This document shows positions 34,947-44,550 of a DNA stretch of 64,000 nt, one piece after another. The stretch comes from Chloroflexota bacterium. Lineage in GTDB: Bacteria > Chloroflexota > Limnocylindria > QHBO01. The DNA lies in the NCBI GenBank assembly GCA_040902225.1, contig JBBDXT010000002.1, positions 280,036 through 344,035 of the forward strand, in the 5' to 3' direction. Within the stretch, counting starts at the first letter, position 1. The number at the start of each line of letters is the position of its first letter. A program made the position numbers and the translations under genes. Under the pieces are notes generated by a model. The model saw only the letters and a program-made list of their open reading frames with translations, was not told the origin of the DNA and ran no database searches.

Positions 34947-34998
34947 GGGAGCCTCGATTGTCGCACAGAGGCTCGAGAGGGACGCTCAACGGCGGCCC

Positions 34999-35093
34999 AA
35001 CAGTCCCACTACTCGTCATGCACCGCTGGGACAGCGCCCGCGTCATCCAATCGACGGGATTTCTCAGATGGCGCCGAAGAACGCGCGTCGGTG
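34999..35093. repeat. Family 1 palindrome array, decayed copy
   Basis: Follows the same ruler as the intact arrays but with heavy mismatches: AACAG-N5-CTACT (34999-35013), linker CGTCATG identical to copy 3, CACCGCT at 35021-35027, a weak 15-mer at 35050-35064, and CGCCGAA-N8-GTCGGTG (35072-35093). The fifth element is absent. Between typA and the SGNH gene. Confidence 0.55.
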
Positions 35094-35105
35094 GGAACGC
35101 GACTC

Positions 35106-36722
35106 TCAGAAGCTGACGGTCGCCTCGTTGGAGCAGGTCTGCGTTCCCGCCTCGCAGACCTTGTACGCGTAGCTGCCACCGCCCTTCTTGCCGATCAGGT
35201 CGGTGTACGCGCCGTCGTTGGGCGTGGGCGTGGTGGTGATCAGCACCCCGTCGCGGTAGACGTCGACGTTCGTGGAGGTCGCGCCTCTCCAGCTCAGGTC
35301 CGCGTGCTGGACGCCCTTCAGCTTGTAGCCGACCGCCGAGAGGGTGATCGCGCTCGCCTGAGCGACGGTCACGCTGTGCGAGGTGGTCGAGCTGGCGCCT
35401 TCATCATCGGTCACCGTCAGACTCACCGTGTAGGTGTTGCCCGTGGCGTAGGTGTGCGTCGGGTTCTGCGTCGTCGAGCCGTCGCCATCGCCGAAGGTCC
35501 AGCTCCAGGCAACGACCGATCCATCGCTATCGGTCGAGGCATCGGTGAAGGCGCAGGTCAGGTCGGTGCAGGATTCGCTGAAGCTCGCAGTCGGCGGGCT
35601 GTTGGTGGAGGCGCCGGTCAGAGTAAAGGTGCCCGCATCAATATCTGACAGCGCCCCGTCCGACACCGTGAGCTGCACGGGATAGGTGCTGCCGGCGCCG
35701 TACGAGTGGCTGGTCGTCACGCCCGACGCTGTGTTCCCGTCTCCGAAATCCCAGGCATAGCTGAGGGTGCCGCTGTCCGGGTCGAGGGACCGGTTGGCGT
35801 CGAACGAGCAGCTCAGGCCGGAGCAGCTCATCGTGAAGTGCGCGACGGGGGCGGTGCTGGGCGAGAAGCTGCCGAAGGGACCGACATCCCACGAAACCTG
35901 CGCGATCGTCTTCTGTCCCGTGGTCGACGGGTGGAAGTAATCGCGCGTCGAGACCTCGGTCGGCACGAAGTCGTAGCGGAAGCCGGAGTAGCCGTCGATC
36001 CGGCAGTCGAGCGCCGGGCTCACGCCCTCCGCGAGGTTCTCGGCGTACTCGGCACAGACGTCTGCGAGGATCGCATTGAGCTCGAGGTTACGCGCACGGA
36101 CGGTCCTGCGGCGCGCCTCGTCGGCTGGATCGAGAGAGGTCGCGTTGGCGAGCAACGCCTGGCAGATGTCGTAACTGTTCCATCGCGACACCGCCGTCGA
36201 GTTGGTATGGAGAATCTCCCAGAGACGGTAGACGTTCGGGATGCTGACAACATAGACGATGGCGTTCTTCCCGTTCGCGCTCAACGCGAGCACGTCCAGT
36301 CCGTCGCGCAGCTGCTGCTCGAACGTCGATGGCGAGGTCATGCCCGCGACGCTGCTGGTGCACACGTCATTGGCGCCCATCAAAACAGTGACGTAGTCGA
36401 TCACCTTGGCGTGTCCGACGACCTTGCCCATCTGGGTGCCAAGGTCGGCCATCTTGGCGCCGCTCACGGCGTCGTTGAAGGCGTTGCTGGTGATCCCGAG
36501 CCGCCGCGCGTGGCTGTTCACAGTACTGCTCGTTCCGGTCGACCACGAGTTCTGCGTGCAGTCGGTGAACGGGAAGAAGCAGGTGTTGAATGCGCGGGTG
36601 ATCGAGTCGCCGGTCGCCGCCATCGCCGGCGATGCCGCCGCTGCACCGCCCACGGGGAGGAGCTGCAGGGCGAGCGCGACCGTGAGGGCAATGACCCCCG
36701 ACAGGTAACGGCGCCGTGGCAT
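35106..36722 (-). CDS. Secreted SGNH-type hydrolase with PKD repeats
   Basis: 538 aa from ATG 36722, with GGAGGTG 7 nt upstream. Signal peptide MPRRRYLSGVIALTVALALQ...GGAAAA. SGNH blocks: GDSI (nucleophile Ser), GANDVC (block III Asn), and D-x-x-H-P in RDYFHPSTTGQ. Then two PKD domains (SYAWDFGDGNTASG; AWSWTFGDGDGSTTQ) and a C-terminal Fn3-like segment. Probably an exported esterase or carbohydrate-acting hydrolase, with the PKD part used for binding. A longer frame to 36794 is not needed. Confidence 0.85.
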   Translation of the reverse strand: MPRRRYLSGVIALTVALALQLLPVGGAAAASPAMAATGDSITRAFNTCFFPFTDCTQNSWSTGTSSTVNSHARRLGITSNAFNDAVSGAKMADLGTQMGKVVGHAKVIDYVTVLMGANDVCTSSVAGMTSPSTFEQQLRDGLDVLALSANGKNAIVYVVSIPNVYRLWEILHTNSTAVSRWNSYDICQALLANATSLDPADEARRRTVRARNLELNAILADVCAEYAENLAEGVSPALDCRIDGYSGFRYDFVPTEVSTRDYFHPSTTGQKTIAQVSWDVGPFGSFSPSTAPVAHFTMSCSGLSCSFDANRSLDPDSGTLSYAWDFGDGNTASGVTTSHSYGAGSTYPVQLTVSDGALSDIDAGTFTLTGASTNSPPTASFSESCTDLTCAFTDASTDSDGSVVAWSWTFGDGDGSTTQNPTHTYATGNTYTVSLTVTDDEGASSTTSHSVTVAQASAITLSAVGYKLKGVQHADLSWRGATSTNVDVYRDGVLITTTPTPNDGAYTDLIGKKGGGSYAYKVCEAGTQTCSNEATVSF

Positions 36723-36847
36723 GGCGGGCACCTCCGCGAACGAAGCAGTCCGTGTCGTCGTCCAGTGAACTGAAACTCTACTCCCGGCACGCAAGCGGTG
36801 GTAGCGTCGCCGCTGGTGTGACCCGACACCTCGAGCAGTCCCGCTAC

Positions 36848-38533
36848 TCAGCCAGCCAGCCCCAGCTCGGCCGCCACGGCAACGCGGAGGGTGGCCAGCG
36901 GCAGCGCACCATGGCCCAGGACCGCGTCGTGGAAGCCACGGATATCGAACCCACGGCCCAGCGCCGCCTCCGCCTCCGTCCGCAGGGCACGGATCTCCAG
37001 CTGGCCGATCTTGTAGGCCAGGGCCTGACCGGGCCAGCCGATGTATCGGTCCACCTCGTTGGCGATGTTGTTCAGGGCCAGCGCCGTGTGCGCGGTCATG
37101 AAGTCAATGGCGGCTGACCGAGACCAGGCCAACGCGTGCATGCCGGTGTCGACCACCAGCCGCGAGGCGCGCCAGGCGTCGTAGGAGAGCATGCCGATCC
37201 GGTCGAGATCGCCGCTGTAGAGGCCCATCTCGTCGGCGAGCCGCTCCGAGTAGAGGCCCCAGCCCTCGACGAATGCGGTCGTCTCGGCGTGACGCCGAAA
37301 GGAAGGAAGATGTTCGAGCTCCTGGGCGATCGCCACCTGCAGGTGGTGGCCGGGCACCGCCTCGTGGAAGGCGAGCGCCTCGGCTTCGTAGCGCGGCCGC
37401 GTCTCGGGCGCGTAGGTGTTGACGTAGTAGCGCCCCGGCCGGCTGCCGTCCTCCGGCGGCTCACGGTAGTAGGCGATGGTCGCGTGCTTCTCCTCGTGCC
37501 GCTCCATCCGCACCACCTCGCAGGCGGCACGCGGCAGGCGCCCGAACCAGGCGGGAATCGCCTCCACCGCGCGGGCGAGCGACGCCTCGGCGACGGACAC
37601 GATCTCCTCCGCCGACTCGAAATGGACCGATGGGTCTCCGCGCAGGGCCGTCAGCGTGCTGGCCAGGTCCGGAGTCCCCAGCACCCGGCCACCGAGCTCA
37701 GCGATCTCCGCGTCGATGCGCGCGGTCTCGGTCAGACCGGTATCGTGGATCTCCTGGGCCGAGAGATCGGTCGTGGTGTGCGCGCGGGCCAGGCTGGCAT
37801 AGGTCTCCACCCCGCCGGGCAGGTGACAGATCCCGACGTGCGCCTCGTCGCGGGCGCCGGCGAGGACCTCATCGGCGAGGTACGCGCGATACCGGGCATA
37901 GGCGGGGCGCAGGCCGTCGCGCACTGCGCCGGCCAGGCCAACCTGGAAGGCACGCCACGCCCCGTCGCTCCAGCCGTCGTGCTCGGCCTGCAGGGGCGCC
38001 AGCAATGGCCACTCCTCGAGCGGTCGCTGCAGCAGCTCATCGAGCTGCGCGATCACCCGCTGCACGGATCCCGCCACCGGGACCCGGCCGTCAGCCGATC
38101 CGCGGCGCAGCTGGGCGATCTGCTGATCGACCCACGGCCCCATCGCCCACCAGCGGGCGAGCATCGACTCGCCATCGGCCACGTCGCGCAACGGCTGGTA
38201 GGAGGGAACGCTCATGAAGGAGGACTGCGGCCCGCTCATGGCGTCCACGGTGTGCGCGTGGGGATCGGCGGCCAGGAGGGCGAGCCGATCGCCGACCGCC
38301 TGCGACAGCGCGGCCCGGGTCAGCTCCGATTCCGGATCGGACTCGGGAGGCAGCGCAGCCACGCCAGCCTGGATCTCTGCGAAGCGCTGCGCCAGCGCCG
38401 CGCGGCCCGCTTGCGAGATATCGCTCAGCCGATCGCCGTAGCGATGATCCCCGATGGCCGTCCCCTGCGCCGGATCGGCCGCCAGGACCGCATCCCAGAA
38501 CTCGTCCGCCAGCCGATCGAGCTCGGCCGTCAT
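36848..38533 (-). CDS. DUF885 family protein, paralog 2
   Basis: 561 aa. Family signature LAFHEAVPGHHLQVAIAQE and downstream GWGLYSERLADEMGLY. Presumed metallo-hydrolase of unknown substrate, no signal peptide. Lies 10 bp after the next DUF885 gene ends, in tandem with it, but the two differ in much of their sequence, so this is an old duplication. Confidence 0.8.
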   Translation of the reverse strand: MTAELDRLADEFWDAVLAADPAQGTAIGDHRYGDRLSDISQAGRAALAQRFAEIQAGVAALPPESDPESELTRAALSQAVGDRLALLAADPHAHTVDAMSGPQSSFMSVPSYQPLRDVADGESMLARWWAMGPWVDQQIAQLRRGSADGRVPVAGSVQRVIAQLDELLQRPLEEWPLLAPLQAEHDGWSDGAWRAFQVGLAGAVRDGLRPAYARYRAYLADEVLAGARDEAHVGICHLPGGVETYASLARAHTTTDLSAQEIHDTGLTETARIDAEIAELGGRVLGTPDLASTLTALRGDPSVHFESAEEIVSVAEASLARAVEAIPAWFGRLPRAACEVVRMERHEEKHATIAYYREPPEDGSRPGRYYVNTYAPETRPRYEAEALAFHEAVPGHHLQVAIAQELEHLPSFRRHAETTAFVEGWGLYSERLADEMGLYSGDLDRIGMLSYDAWRASRLVVDTGMHALAWSRSAAIDFMTAHTALALNNIANEVDRYIGWPGQALAYKIGQLEIRALRTEAEAALGRGFDIRGFHDAVLGHGALPLATLRVAVAAELGLAG

Positions 38534-38543
38534 ACAGCCAGGC

Positions 38544-40178
38544 TCATGCGGTGGCCATCACCGCCCGTTCCGCGAGGGCGATCGGCATCGTGCCGGAGCC
38601 GGTGATCGCGTCATGGAAGTCGCGCAGGGCGTCGACATCGGTCAGGGAGGCGCCGCGTGCTTCGAGGAATCGGTCCCGGATGCGCAGGATCTCCAGGCAG
38701 CCGGTCAGGTACGAGCTGGCCTGCGTCGGCCAGCTGCAGTAGCGCGTGACCTCGGCGATGGCGGTCGGCTCGGTCATCGAGGAGTGCTCGAGCATGAAGT
38801 CCACCGCCTCCTGGTGGGTCATCTCGCCCAGGTGCAGGCTGGTATCGACCACGATCCGCGCCGCCCGGAAGAGGGCCGCCTCGTACTGGAACATGATGTG
38901 GCGCAGGTCGTCGTAGAAGCCGTTCTCGCGCATCATCCGCTCCGCGTACAGGGCCCAGCCCTCCGCGAAATAGCTCGTCCCGAAGACCTGCCGCACGGCC
39001 GATGGGTTGAGCTTGGCCATGACGAGGTGCCAATGGTGCCCGGGATACGCCTCGTGCACCGCGGTGGACGGGATGCTGGGGTACGAGTTCGACTCCAGGC
39101 GCTTGGCAATCTCCGCGTCGCTCGCCTCGTCGGGCGGGTACGGGACGAAGAAATGGCCGTGCATGGACGAGGAGAAGGGGGGCGGATCCTGGTAGGAGGC
39201 GACCGCCAGGACGGGGCGCTGGAAGGGCGGTGACGGCTCGACGGTGCATTCCTCGCCCGGCGGGAAGCTGACCAGGCCGCGCTCGATCAGGAAGGCGCGG
39301 GCCTTCGCGGTCCACTCCTCGTAGCCGACCCGCATCGCCTCGGGGGTGAGCGGCCGATCCTTGTTCAGCTCGAGCAGGACGGTGTGCCAATCCTCATGAC
39401 CGGCGAGCTCCTGCGCGCCGCGTCGAAGATCGCCGCTGATCTCCTCGAGCTGCCCGCGCGCTCGCTCGCGCAGGGCACGCGCGTCGAAGTCGAAGAGCTC
39501 CGCCCGCTGCAGGATGCCGTTGTAGCGATCTTCGCCGAAGGCCCAGTCACCGGTCGCGTTCGGCTCCATCTCCTCCAGGAAGGTCGCGTACGCCTCGAGG
39601 GCGTCGCCCGCCACCGCGCCGGCAGCCGCCAGCTCGGGGCGGTTGCTGGGCTCCACCTGGGTGAGGACCAGCTCGCGGGTGTAGCGGGCGCCGGCGCGAG
39701 CCTGGTTGACGGCCCGCTTCAGGAGCAGGGCGGGGACCAGCTCCGGTCGCAGGTTGGTGCGTCCGGCGTCCAGCTGAGCGGGGATCCCGCGCAGGCGACC
39801 GATGGCGCTGCGCACCAGCTCGGCCTCCGGTCGGAGCCGATGCAGGAACAGGATGAATACGCCATCCAGCCCGGGGTTCATGTAGGCATCCGGGTTGCGC
39901 CGCCAGATCTCCCACTCGTCGTAGATCGCCCGCTCGGTGAGGCTGGCGACCAGGAGGTCGCGGTCGATCGCCTCGTCGAAGGTCAGGGCCGCCGGATCGA
40001 CCTCCCCGAAGCGAACGAGCCATTCGTCATCCGAGCTTCGGCGGCGCTCGAAGGCATCGGCCGACAGGTCGTCGAGCAGGTCGTCGTAGGCCGCCAGTCC
40101 CAGGGCGCTGGCCTGCACCGGGTGCTCGGCGTGGTATTCGTCCAGGAACTCGGCCGCGAGGTCGGAGAATGAGGACAA
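38544..40178 (-). CDS. DUF885 family protein, paralog 3
   Basis: 544 aa from TTG 40178 (LSSFSDLAAEFLDEYHAEHP), which has AGGAGT upstream and aligns with the start of paralog 1 (FSATVDSLLDEYFRLQP). Motif TAVHEAYPGHHWHLVMAK and GWALYAERMMRENGFY. The longer frame to 40307 adds unrelated residues. Function unknown beyond the family's presumed hydrolase activity. Confidence 0.8.
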   Translation of the reverse strand: MSSFSDLAAEFLDEYHAEHPVQASALGLAAYDDLLDDLSADAFERRRSSDDEWLVRFGEVDPAALTFDEAIDRDLLVASLTERAIYDEWEIWRRNPDAYMNPGLDGVFILFLHRLRPEAELVRSAIGRLRGIPAQLDAGRTNLRPELVPALLLKRAVNQARAGARYTRELVLTQVEPSNRPELAAAGAVAGDALEAYATFLEEMEPNATGDWAFGEDRYNGILQRAELFDFDARALRERARGQLEEISGDLRRGAQELAGHEDWHTVLLELNKDRPLTPEAMRVGYEEWTAKARAFLIERGLVSFPPGEECTVEPSPPFQRPVLAVASYQDPPPFSSSMHGHFFVPYPPDEASDAEIAKRLESNSYPSIPSTAVHEAYPGHHWHLVMAKLNPSAVRQVFGTSYFAEGWALYAERMMRENGFYDDLRHIMFQYEAALFRAARIVVDTSLHLGEMTHQEAVDFMLEHSSMTEPTAIAEVTRYCSWPTQASSYLTGCLEILRIRDRFLEARGASLTDVDALRDFHDAITGSGTMPIALAERAVMATA

Positions 40179-40330
40179 GGTCGTGTACTCCTGAATTCGC
40201 GGGCGGCGCGAACCGCGCGCATTGGACTGACAACGGCGACCGGCGTCCGCGGTGCCCGCATTGCCGGTCAGGCGAAGCGTATCAGCCCACAGCCCCCATC
40301 GGCGCATCCCGGCGCACCGCAGTGGTCGGC

Positions 40331-40336
40331 TATCCT
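40331..40336 (+). promoter_or_regulatory. Leaderless -10 box (TATCCT)
   Basis: TATCCT, 9 nt before the ATG at 40346. Confidence 0.5.
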
Positions 40337-40345
40337 TCTCGGCCG

Positions 40346-40681
40346 ATGGGAGCCACCGAGACCGTTGACCTCTTCATGGAGCTGATCAACGACGACCGAC
40401 GCGAGGATGCGATCGCCCTCTTCGCCGAACACGCGGTGCTGGGCATCTCGGTCCCCGGCTCCGACGAGCGGACCAACCTGCGTGGCCGCGACAAGGTCGG
40501 CGGCTGGTTCGTGCGCGCCGGTGACGGATTCCGGATGTACGCGAACGACGGGCGCAGCATGGGCGCGAGCTATATCGCCGATGTGACGGTCATGCGTCCG
40601 GGCGCTCCCTCGATGCATGTCGAGGCCAACTTCCGGGTTGAGGGGGCCCACATCGTGAGTCTGTTCCTGCAACCGCTCTAG
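40346..40681 (+). CDS. SnoaL-like/NTF2-fold protein
   Basis: 111 aa. MGATETVDLFMELINDDRREDAIALFAEHAVLGISVPG...GRDKVGGWFVRAGDGFRMY has the helix-then-cone layout of SnoaL-like proteins, with the conserved G-R-D/E position. Such proteins are small isomerases, hydrolases or binding proteins; the specific role is unknown. Convergent with the Ser/Thr kinase gene, 5 bp apart. Confidence 0.65.
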   Translation: MGATETVDLFMELINDDRREDAIALFAEHAVLGISVPGSDERTNLRGRDKVGGWFVRAGDGFRMYANDGRSMGASYIADVTVMRPGAPSMHVEANFRVEGAHIVSLFLQPL

Positions 40682-40686
40682 CCACG

Positions 40687-41946
40687 CTAGCGGCCCTTTC
40701 CGCCGCCCTTGCCCTTTCCGCTGCCACTCCCGCCGCCGCCGTTACCGCCGCCGCTGGCCTCCGCCGCCGCGGCGCATGCTTCAACCAGGTCGGAGACCTG
40801 CTTCTCGGCCTCGGGCTGAGCCAGGCCGTCGATCTCGGCGGGATCGAGCGTTGCACCGCAGGCATCGGCATAGTCGGCCATCAGCTGCGTCATCCAGGCC
40901 GGTGCGTCCGTCGAACTGGCGGGTGACGGCGGGGCGCCGGTGGCCTGCTCTCCGGGTCCCAGCATCACCACGGCCAGCAGAACCGCGACGAACAGGCCGG
41001 TGGCGCCAACCGCAATGGGCACCCTTCGACGCCACCGCCGGACGAAATTCTCCTCGGGGGTCGCCGCTGGGGGGACCGCGGCGACGACCGGGATTGCCCG
41101 AGTGTCGGCGTCACGCTCGGTGGGGTTCATGGTGGAGACGCCACGCAGGGTCGCTGCAACCAGGTCGGCGTCCGGCGGCCGATCTGATGGAGCGTTTGCC
41201 AGGCAAGCGCGAGTGATGTCGGCAAGCGCGGAATCGACGTCGGGCATCTCGGGCGGACCGGCGGCGTGGGCCTCTGCCAGAGGGAGCGGCGCCATCGCCT
41301 GAAACGGCGGTCGGCCGGTGAGCATCTCGAACAGGATGGAGCCCAGCCCGAAGAGATCGGTGCGCGGACCGACCTCCCCTCCCGCGAGCTGCTCCGGAGC
41401 GATGTAGGCGGGGGTCCCGACGACCATCCCCGTCTGGGTCAGCCGCTCGGCTCCGGACTCCAGCGAATGCGCAATCCCGAAGTCGGCCAAGTTGGCATGC
41501 CCCTCACGGTCGATCAGGATGTTTGACGGCTTGACGTCGCGATGGATGATCCCCCGCCGGTGGGCTTCGGCCAGGGCGTCGGCGACATCTGTGCCGATGC
41601 CCGCTGCCACGCGGGGCGGGAGCGCGCCATCACGCTCCAGCCGAGCGCTGAGCGACTCGCCCTCGATCAGCTCCATGACCAGCGCCGGCGTGTCTCCCTC
41701 GGTCACGACGTCGTAGGTCTGCACGATGCGCGGATGCCTCAGCGAGGCAACCAGCCTCCCTTCCGCGGCAAGTCGCAGACGCGCCCGCTCGTCCGCCACG
41801 AGGTGAGGGTGCAACAGCTTCACCGCGACGGGACGATTGAGCTTCTCGTCGCGGGCGCGCCAGACCTCCGCGCTGCCACCGCGCGCCAGTCGCTCCTCGA
41901 GCAGGTAGCGGCCAAGGATGAGGGTCGGTTCGCTCGGATCGGTCAT
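40687..41946 (-). CDS. Membrane Ser/Thr protein kinase (Hanks type)
   Basis: 419 aa. Kinase domain about residues 12-275: glycine loop LARGGSAEVWRA, K43 in AVKLL, HRDVKPSNI catalytic loop, DFG, and activation segment ending GTPAYIAPEQ. One transmembrane segment follows (VPIAVGATGLFVAVLLAVVML), then a short extracytoplasmic tail ending in Gly/Ser/Lys repeats (GGGNGGGGSGSGKGKGGGKGR). It has no PASTA repeats, unlike PknB. Likely autophosphorylating sensor. Confidence 0.9.
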   Translation of the reverse strand: MTDPSEPTLILGRYLLEERLARGGSAEVWRARDEKLNRPVAVKLLHPHLVADERARLRLAAEGRLVASLRHPRIVQTYDVVTEGDTPALVMELIEGESLSARLERDGALPPRVAAGIGTDVADALAEAHRRGIIHRDVKPSNILIDREGHANLADFGIAHSLESGAERLTQTGMVVGTPAYIAPEQLAGGEVGPRTDLFGLGSILFEMLTGRPPFQAMAPLPLAEAHAAGPPEMPDVDSALADITRACLANAPSDRPPDADLVAATLRGVSTMNPTERDADTRAIPVVAAVPPAATPEENFVRRWRRRVPIAVGATGLFVAVLLAVVMLGPGEQATGAPPSPASSTDAPAWMTQLMADYADACGATLDPAEIDGLAQPEAEKQVSDLVEACAAAAEASGGGNGGGGSGSGKGKGGGKGR

Positions 41947-42045
41947 AACGCGGGTTCAATTGTGCGCGCGACCTTGCAGTCACGCCAGCGCGACCGTGCG
42001 ACGGACGTTGCAATGGGGTGACATTCCCGTTTGAACTTGGCCCGT

Positions 42046-42060
42046 TTACGCTCAGCGTAA
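42046..42060. promoter_or_regulatory. 15-bp perfect palindrome
   Basis: TTACGCT-C-AGCGTAA, between cofE (ends 42077) and the kinase gene (starts 41946). Could be an operator for the kinase gene or a weak terminator of the cof operon. Single copy. Confidence 0.35.
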
Positions 42061-42076
42061 GTCGCGAGTTGGCGAC

Positions 42077-42826
42077 CTAGGGGAAGAGGTCCAGTTCGCG
42101 ATCCATGACCAGGGCGGAGGCTCCCCCCTCTCCGGCCTGGTACTCGTATCCACGCACAACCACCACCGGTCGCTGGGCCACCTTCCCGCCGGCAAGGTCC
42201 GCCGCCGATGCAAGCTCGTCCGCCACCGCAATGACCGTCGAGTGCATGACCCGATCCTGGGCATCCGGCGTCCCGCGCAGGTCGAGCAATGGCTCCAGCC
42301 CGGCGGACCCGATCGCCACGTTGACGATCCCGTTGCGCCACGGCCGTCCGAACGAGTCGCTGATGACGACTGCCGGGCGCGCGCCAGCCAGCTCGCCCAA
42401 CCGATCGCGAAGCGCCCGCGCCGAACCGTCGGGGTCCTCGGGCAGCAGCGTCGCGACTTCCCCACCACCCACGTTTGAGAGGTCGACCCCCGCGTTGGCG
42501 CACACGAGGCCATGCCGCGTCCGCGAGATGATCAGCCCGCCAGGGGCCATGCGCAGCACCTCGGCGCTCTCCTGCAGGACCAGCTCGACCTGCCGCGCGT
42601 CCTTCCCCCACTGCGCCGCCCATTCGCGCGCCTCCGCGCGCGGGGTGACCGTGGACAGCTCGACCACTCGCCCCTCGGCCTTGCTGACGACCTTCTGGGT
42701 CACGACCAGGATGTCCTCACCCTTGAGCCCGATGTCGGCGGCGACCAGCGCCGCCGCGATGAATCCCGCCAGGTCGTCGCCCGGCTTGATCTCCGGGATG
42801 CCGTCGACGGCGATGAGCGAGATCAC
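42077..42826 (-). CDS. cofE: Coenzyme F420-0:L-glutamate ligase
   Basis: 249 aa, GTG start overlapping the cofC stop by 4 bp. Adds glutamates to F420-0 using GTP. Recognisable by VTQKVVSKAEGRVV, RTRHGLVCANAGVDLSN, ISDSFGRPWRNG and QDRVMHSTVIAVADELASAADL. It is the stand-alone CofE type without the FbiB reductase domain. Third gene of the cofD-cofC-cofE operon. Confidence 0.95.
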   Translation of the reverse strand: MISLIAVDGIPEIKPGDDLAGFIAAALVAADIGLKGEDILVVTQKVVSKAEGRVVELSTVTPRAEAREWAAQWGKDARQVELVLQESAEVLRMAPGGLIISRTRHGLVCANAGVDLSNVGGGEVATLLPEDPDGSARALRDRLGELAGARPAVVISDSFGRPWRNGIVNVAIGSAGLEPLLDLRGTPDAQDRVMHSTVIAVADELASAADLAGGKVAQRPVVVVRGYEYQAGEGGASALVMDRELDLFP

Positions 42827-43419
42827 GCCGCGTCGCCCAGCTCGATCCAGCGCGCCAGGTCGGCGGGGGTGTCCAGGTCGAAGGCCAGTCCGGGCCGATG
42901 CACCTCCGAGAGCGGGACGCCTGCCGCTTCCGCCTCGGCTAGATGCGCGGCAAAGGACCCCACGCCGAAGCGCAACGCGATCGCGTCCGGCGGTCGGAGG
43001 GCCAGCGCGTTGGTGCCGGTCCCGGCCCGATCCGGTGCGATCGCCACGCCCCCGGCCTCCGGCAGCGCATCGAGCAGGGCAGCGACGTCATCGGTTCCCA
43101 GGTTGGGAAGGTCGCCATGCAGGATCACCAGGGTCCTGACCCCCTCGCCGATCGCCTCCCCGCGGGCCTGCCCCAGGCCTGCGTTGAGTCCCATGCCGCG
43201 CTGTACGACGAGCCTGGCGCCCGCGGCGTTGACCAACGCTTCGAGCGATTCGGAGGGGGTGATGACCACTACGTCACCGCAGGCTTCGTGTGCCACGCGG
43301 AGCACCTGCTCCAGCAGGCGTCGAGCGAGCGCTTCCCGCTCACCGTCGTCGAGCACCGGCGCCAGGCGGGTCTTGGCAGCGGCCAGGCCACGGTGCGGCA
43401 CGATGATCCGGACGCTCAC
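42823..43419 (-). CDS. cofC: 2-phospholactate/phosphoenolpyruvate guanylyltransferase
   Basis: 198 aa. Activates the lactyl/enolpyruvyl phosphate used in F420 assembly. Nucleotidyltransferase fold with VPHRGLAAAKTRLAP near the N-terminus, ILHGDLPNLG (metal-binding Asp) and DRAGTGTNALALRPP, all typical of CofC/FbiD. Overlaps both neighbours by 4 bp. Confidence 0.95.
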   Translation of the reverse strand: MSVRIIVPHRGLAAAKTRLAPVLDDGEREALARRLLEQVLRVAHEACGDVVVITPSESLEALVNAAGARLVVQRGMGLNAGLGQARGEAIGEGVRTLVILHGDLPNLGTDDVAALLDALPEAGGVAIAPDRAGTGTNALALRPPDAIALRFGVGSFAAHLAEAEAAGVPLSEVHRPGLAFDLDTPADLARWIELGDAA

Positions 43420-44357
43420 CCGGGGAGCATACCCTCGCCCAGCTCCAGCAGGGCTCGCGCCAGGCTGGCCCGGTCGTCGTCGCTGCGCATCACCGTCGGC
43501 AGGGCCCTGACGCCCATGCCGAGCGCCTCGATCTGCGGCGCCAGCACCTCGTCCAGCTCGTCGATCACGAATCTGCCGATGAGCCCTTCGTACAGGCGCG
43601 CCACGCCCAGTGCGCTCGACTCGTGTCCGAGCGAGGTCAGCATGCGGTCCGCCGGTCCGCGCAGCGCTCTGCCAGCCACGATCCCGCTGACGCCGATCCG
43701 CGGCGCCGGCGAGGCGAGGAGCGCATCCCGCATGCCGGGGATGGCCAGGATCGGGCCGATGCTGACGATCGGGTTGGACGGACCGATCACGACCAGCTCG
43801 GCGTTGGCCAGCGCCACCAGCGCGGGGGGGCTGGGTCGGGCGGCATCGGTCCCATCGAAGCGCACGGCGCGCACCTCATCGCGCTGGCCGCGCTGCACGA
43901 AGTAGGCCTGGAAGTCGAGCTCACCGGCATCGGTCAACAGGCGGGTTCGGAGCCGATCGTCGGTGGCCGGGACCAGGTGGCTCGACACGCCCAGGGAGCC
44001 GGCGATGGCCGCGGTTGCATCGGTCAGGGAGGCTCCGTCGCGCATCAGGTGGGCGCGGCGCACGTGGGTCGCCAGGTCGGCGTCCCCGATCCGGAACCAC
44101 GTCTCGGCGCCGTACCGCGCCAGCTGCTCCATGGCCGTGAACGTGTCCCCGGCCACGCCCCACCCCTGCTCGCGGTCGGGGATGCCGGCGAGGGTATACA
44201 TGATGGTGTCGAGGTCGGGGCAGACGAGCAGGCCGTGCTGCTCGGCGTCGTCTCCCACATTGACGATCACCGTCAGGTCCCCGGGCGGGAGCACCATCTG
44301 GAACCCGTGGGCGAGCTTGGCGCCGCCGGTCCCGCCGGCGAGGAGCGTGACTTTCAT
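43416..44357 (-). CDS. cofD: 2-phospho-L-lactate transferase
   Basis: 313 aa from ATG 44357 (MKVTLLAGGTGGAKLAHG). Transfers the lactyl or enolpyruvyl phosphate to Fo to make (dehydro-)F420-0. Motifs GGTGGAK, NVGDDAEQHGLLVCPDLDTIMYTLAG and IGPSNPIVSIGPIL are diagnostic. TACGCT (44364-44369, minus strand) lies 6 nt upstream. The longer frame to 44489 is unsupported. The Fo synthase genes are not in the window. Confidence 0.95.
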   Translation of the reverse strand: MKVTLLAGGTGGAKLAHGFQMVLPPGDLTVIVNVGDDAEQHGLLVCPDLDTIMYTLAGIPDREQGWGVAGDTFTAMEQLARYGAETWFRIGDADLATHVRRAHLMRDGASLTDATAAIAGSLGVSSHLVPATDDRLRTRLLTDAGELDFQAYFVQRGQRDEVRAVRFDGTDAARPSPPALVALANAELVVIGPSNPIVSIGPILAIPGMRDALLASPAPRIGVSGIVAGRALRGPADRMLTSLGHESSALGVARLYEGLIGRFVIDELDEVLAPQIEALGMGVRALPTVMRSDDDRASLARALLELGEGMLPG

Positions 44358-44550
44358 GGGGAGAGCGTAGCGCTCTCTTTGCTGCGCACGCCGCGCAGGT
44401 ATTACCTCCAGTGCTATATCCGCGCATATCGGGGCTCGGAGGCGCTTCCCGCGCGACCGGTGAGCACCTTGAGGACTGCCAGCGCACATCTGGAGCCCTT
44501 CATGCGCCGATGTAGCACTGTGGGTAGTAGCAGGCCTATGAGCGCTCCGC

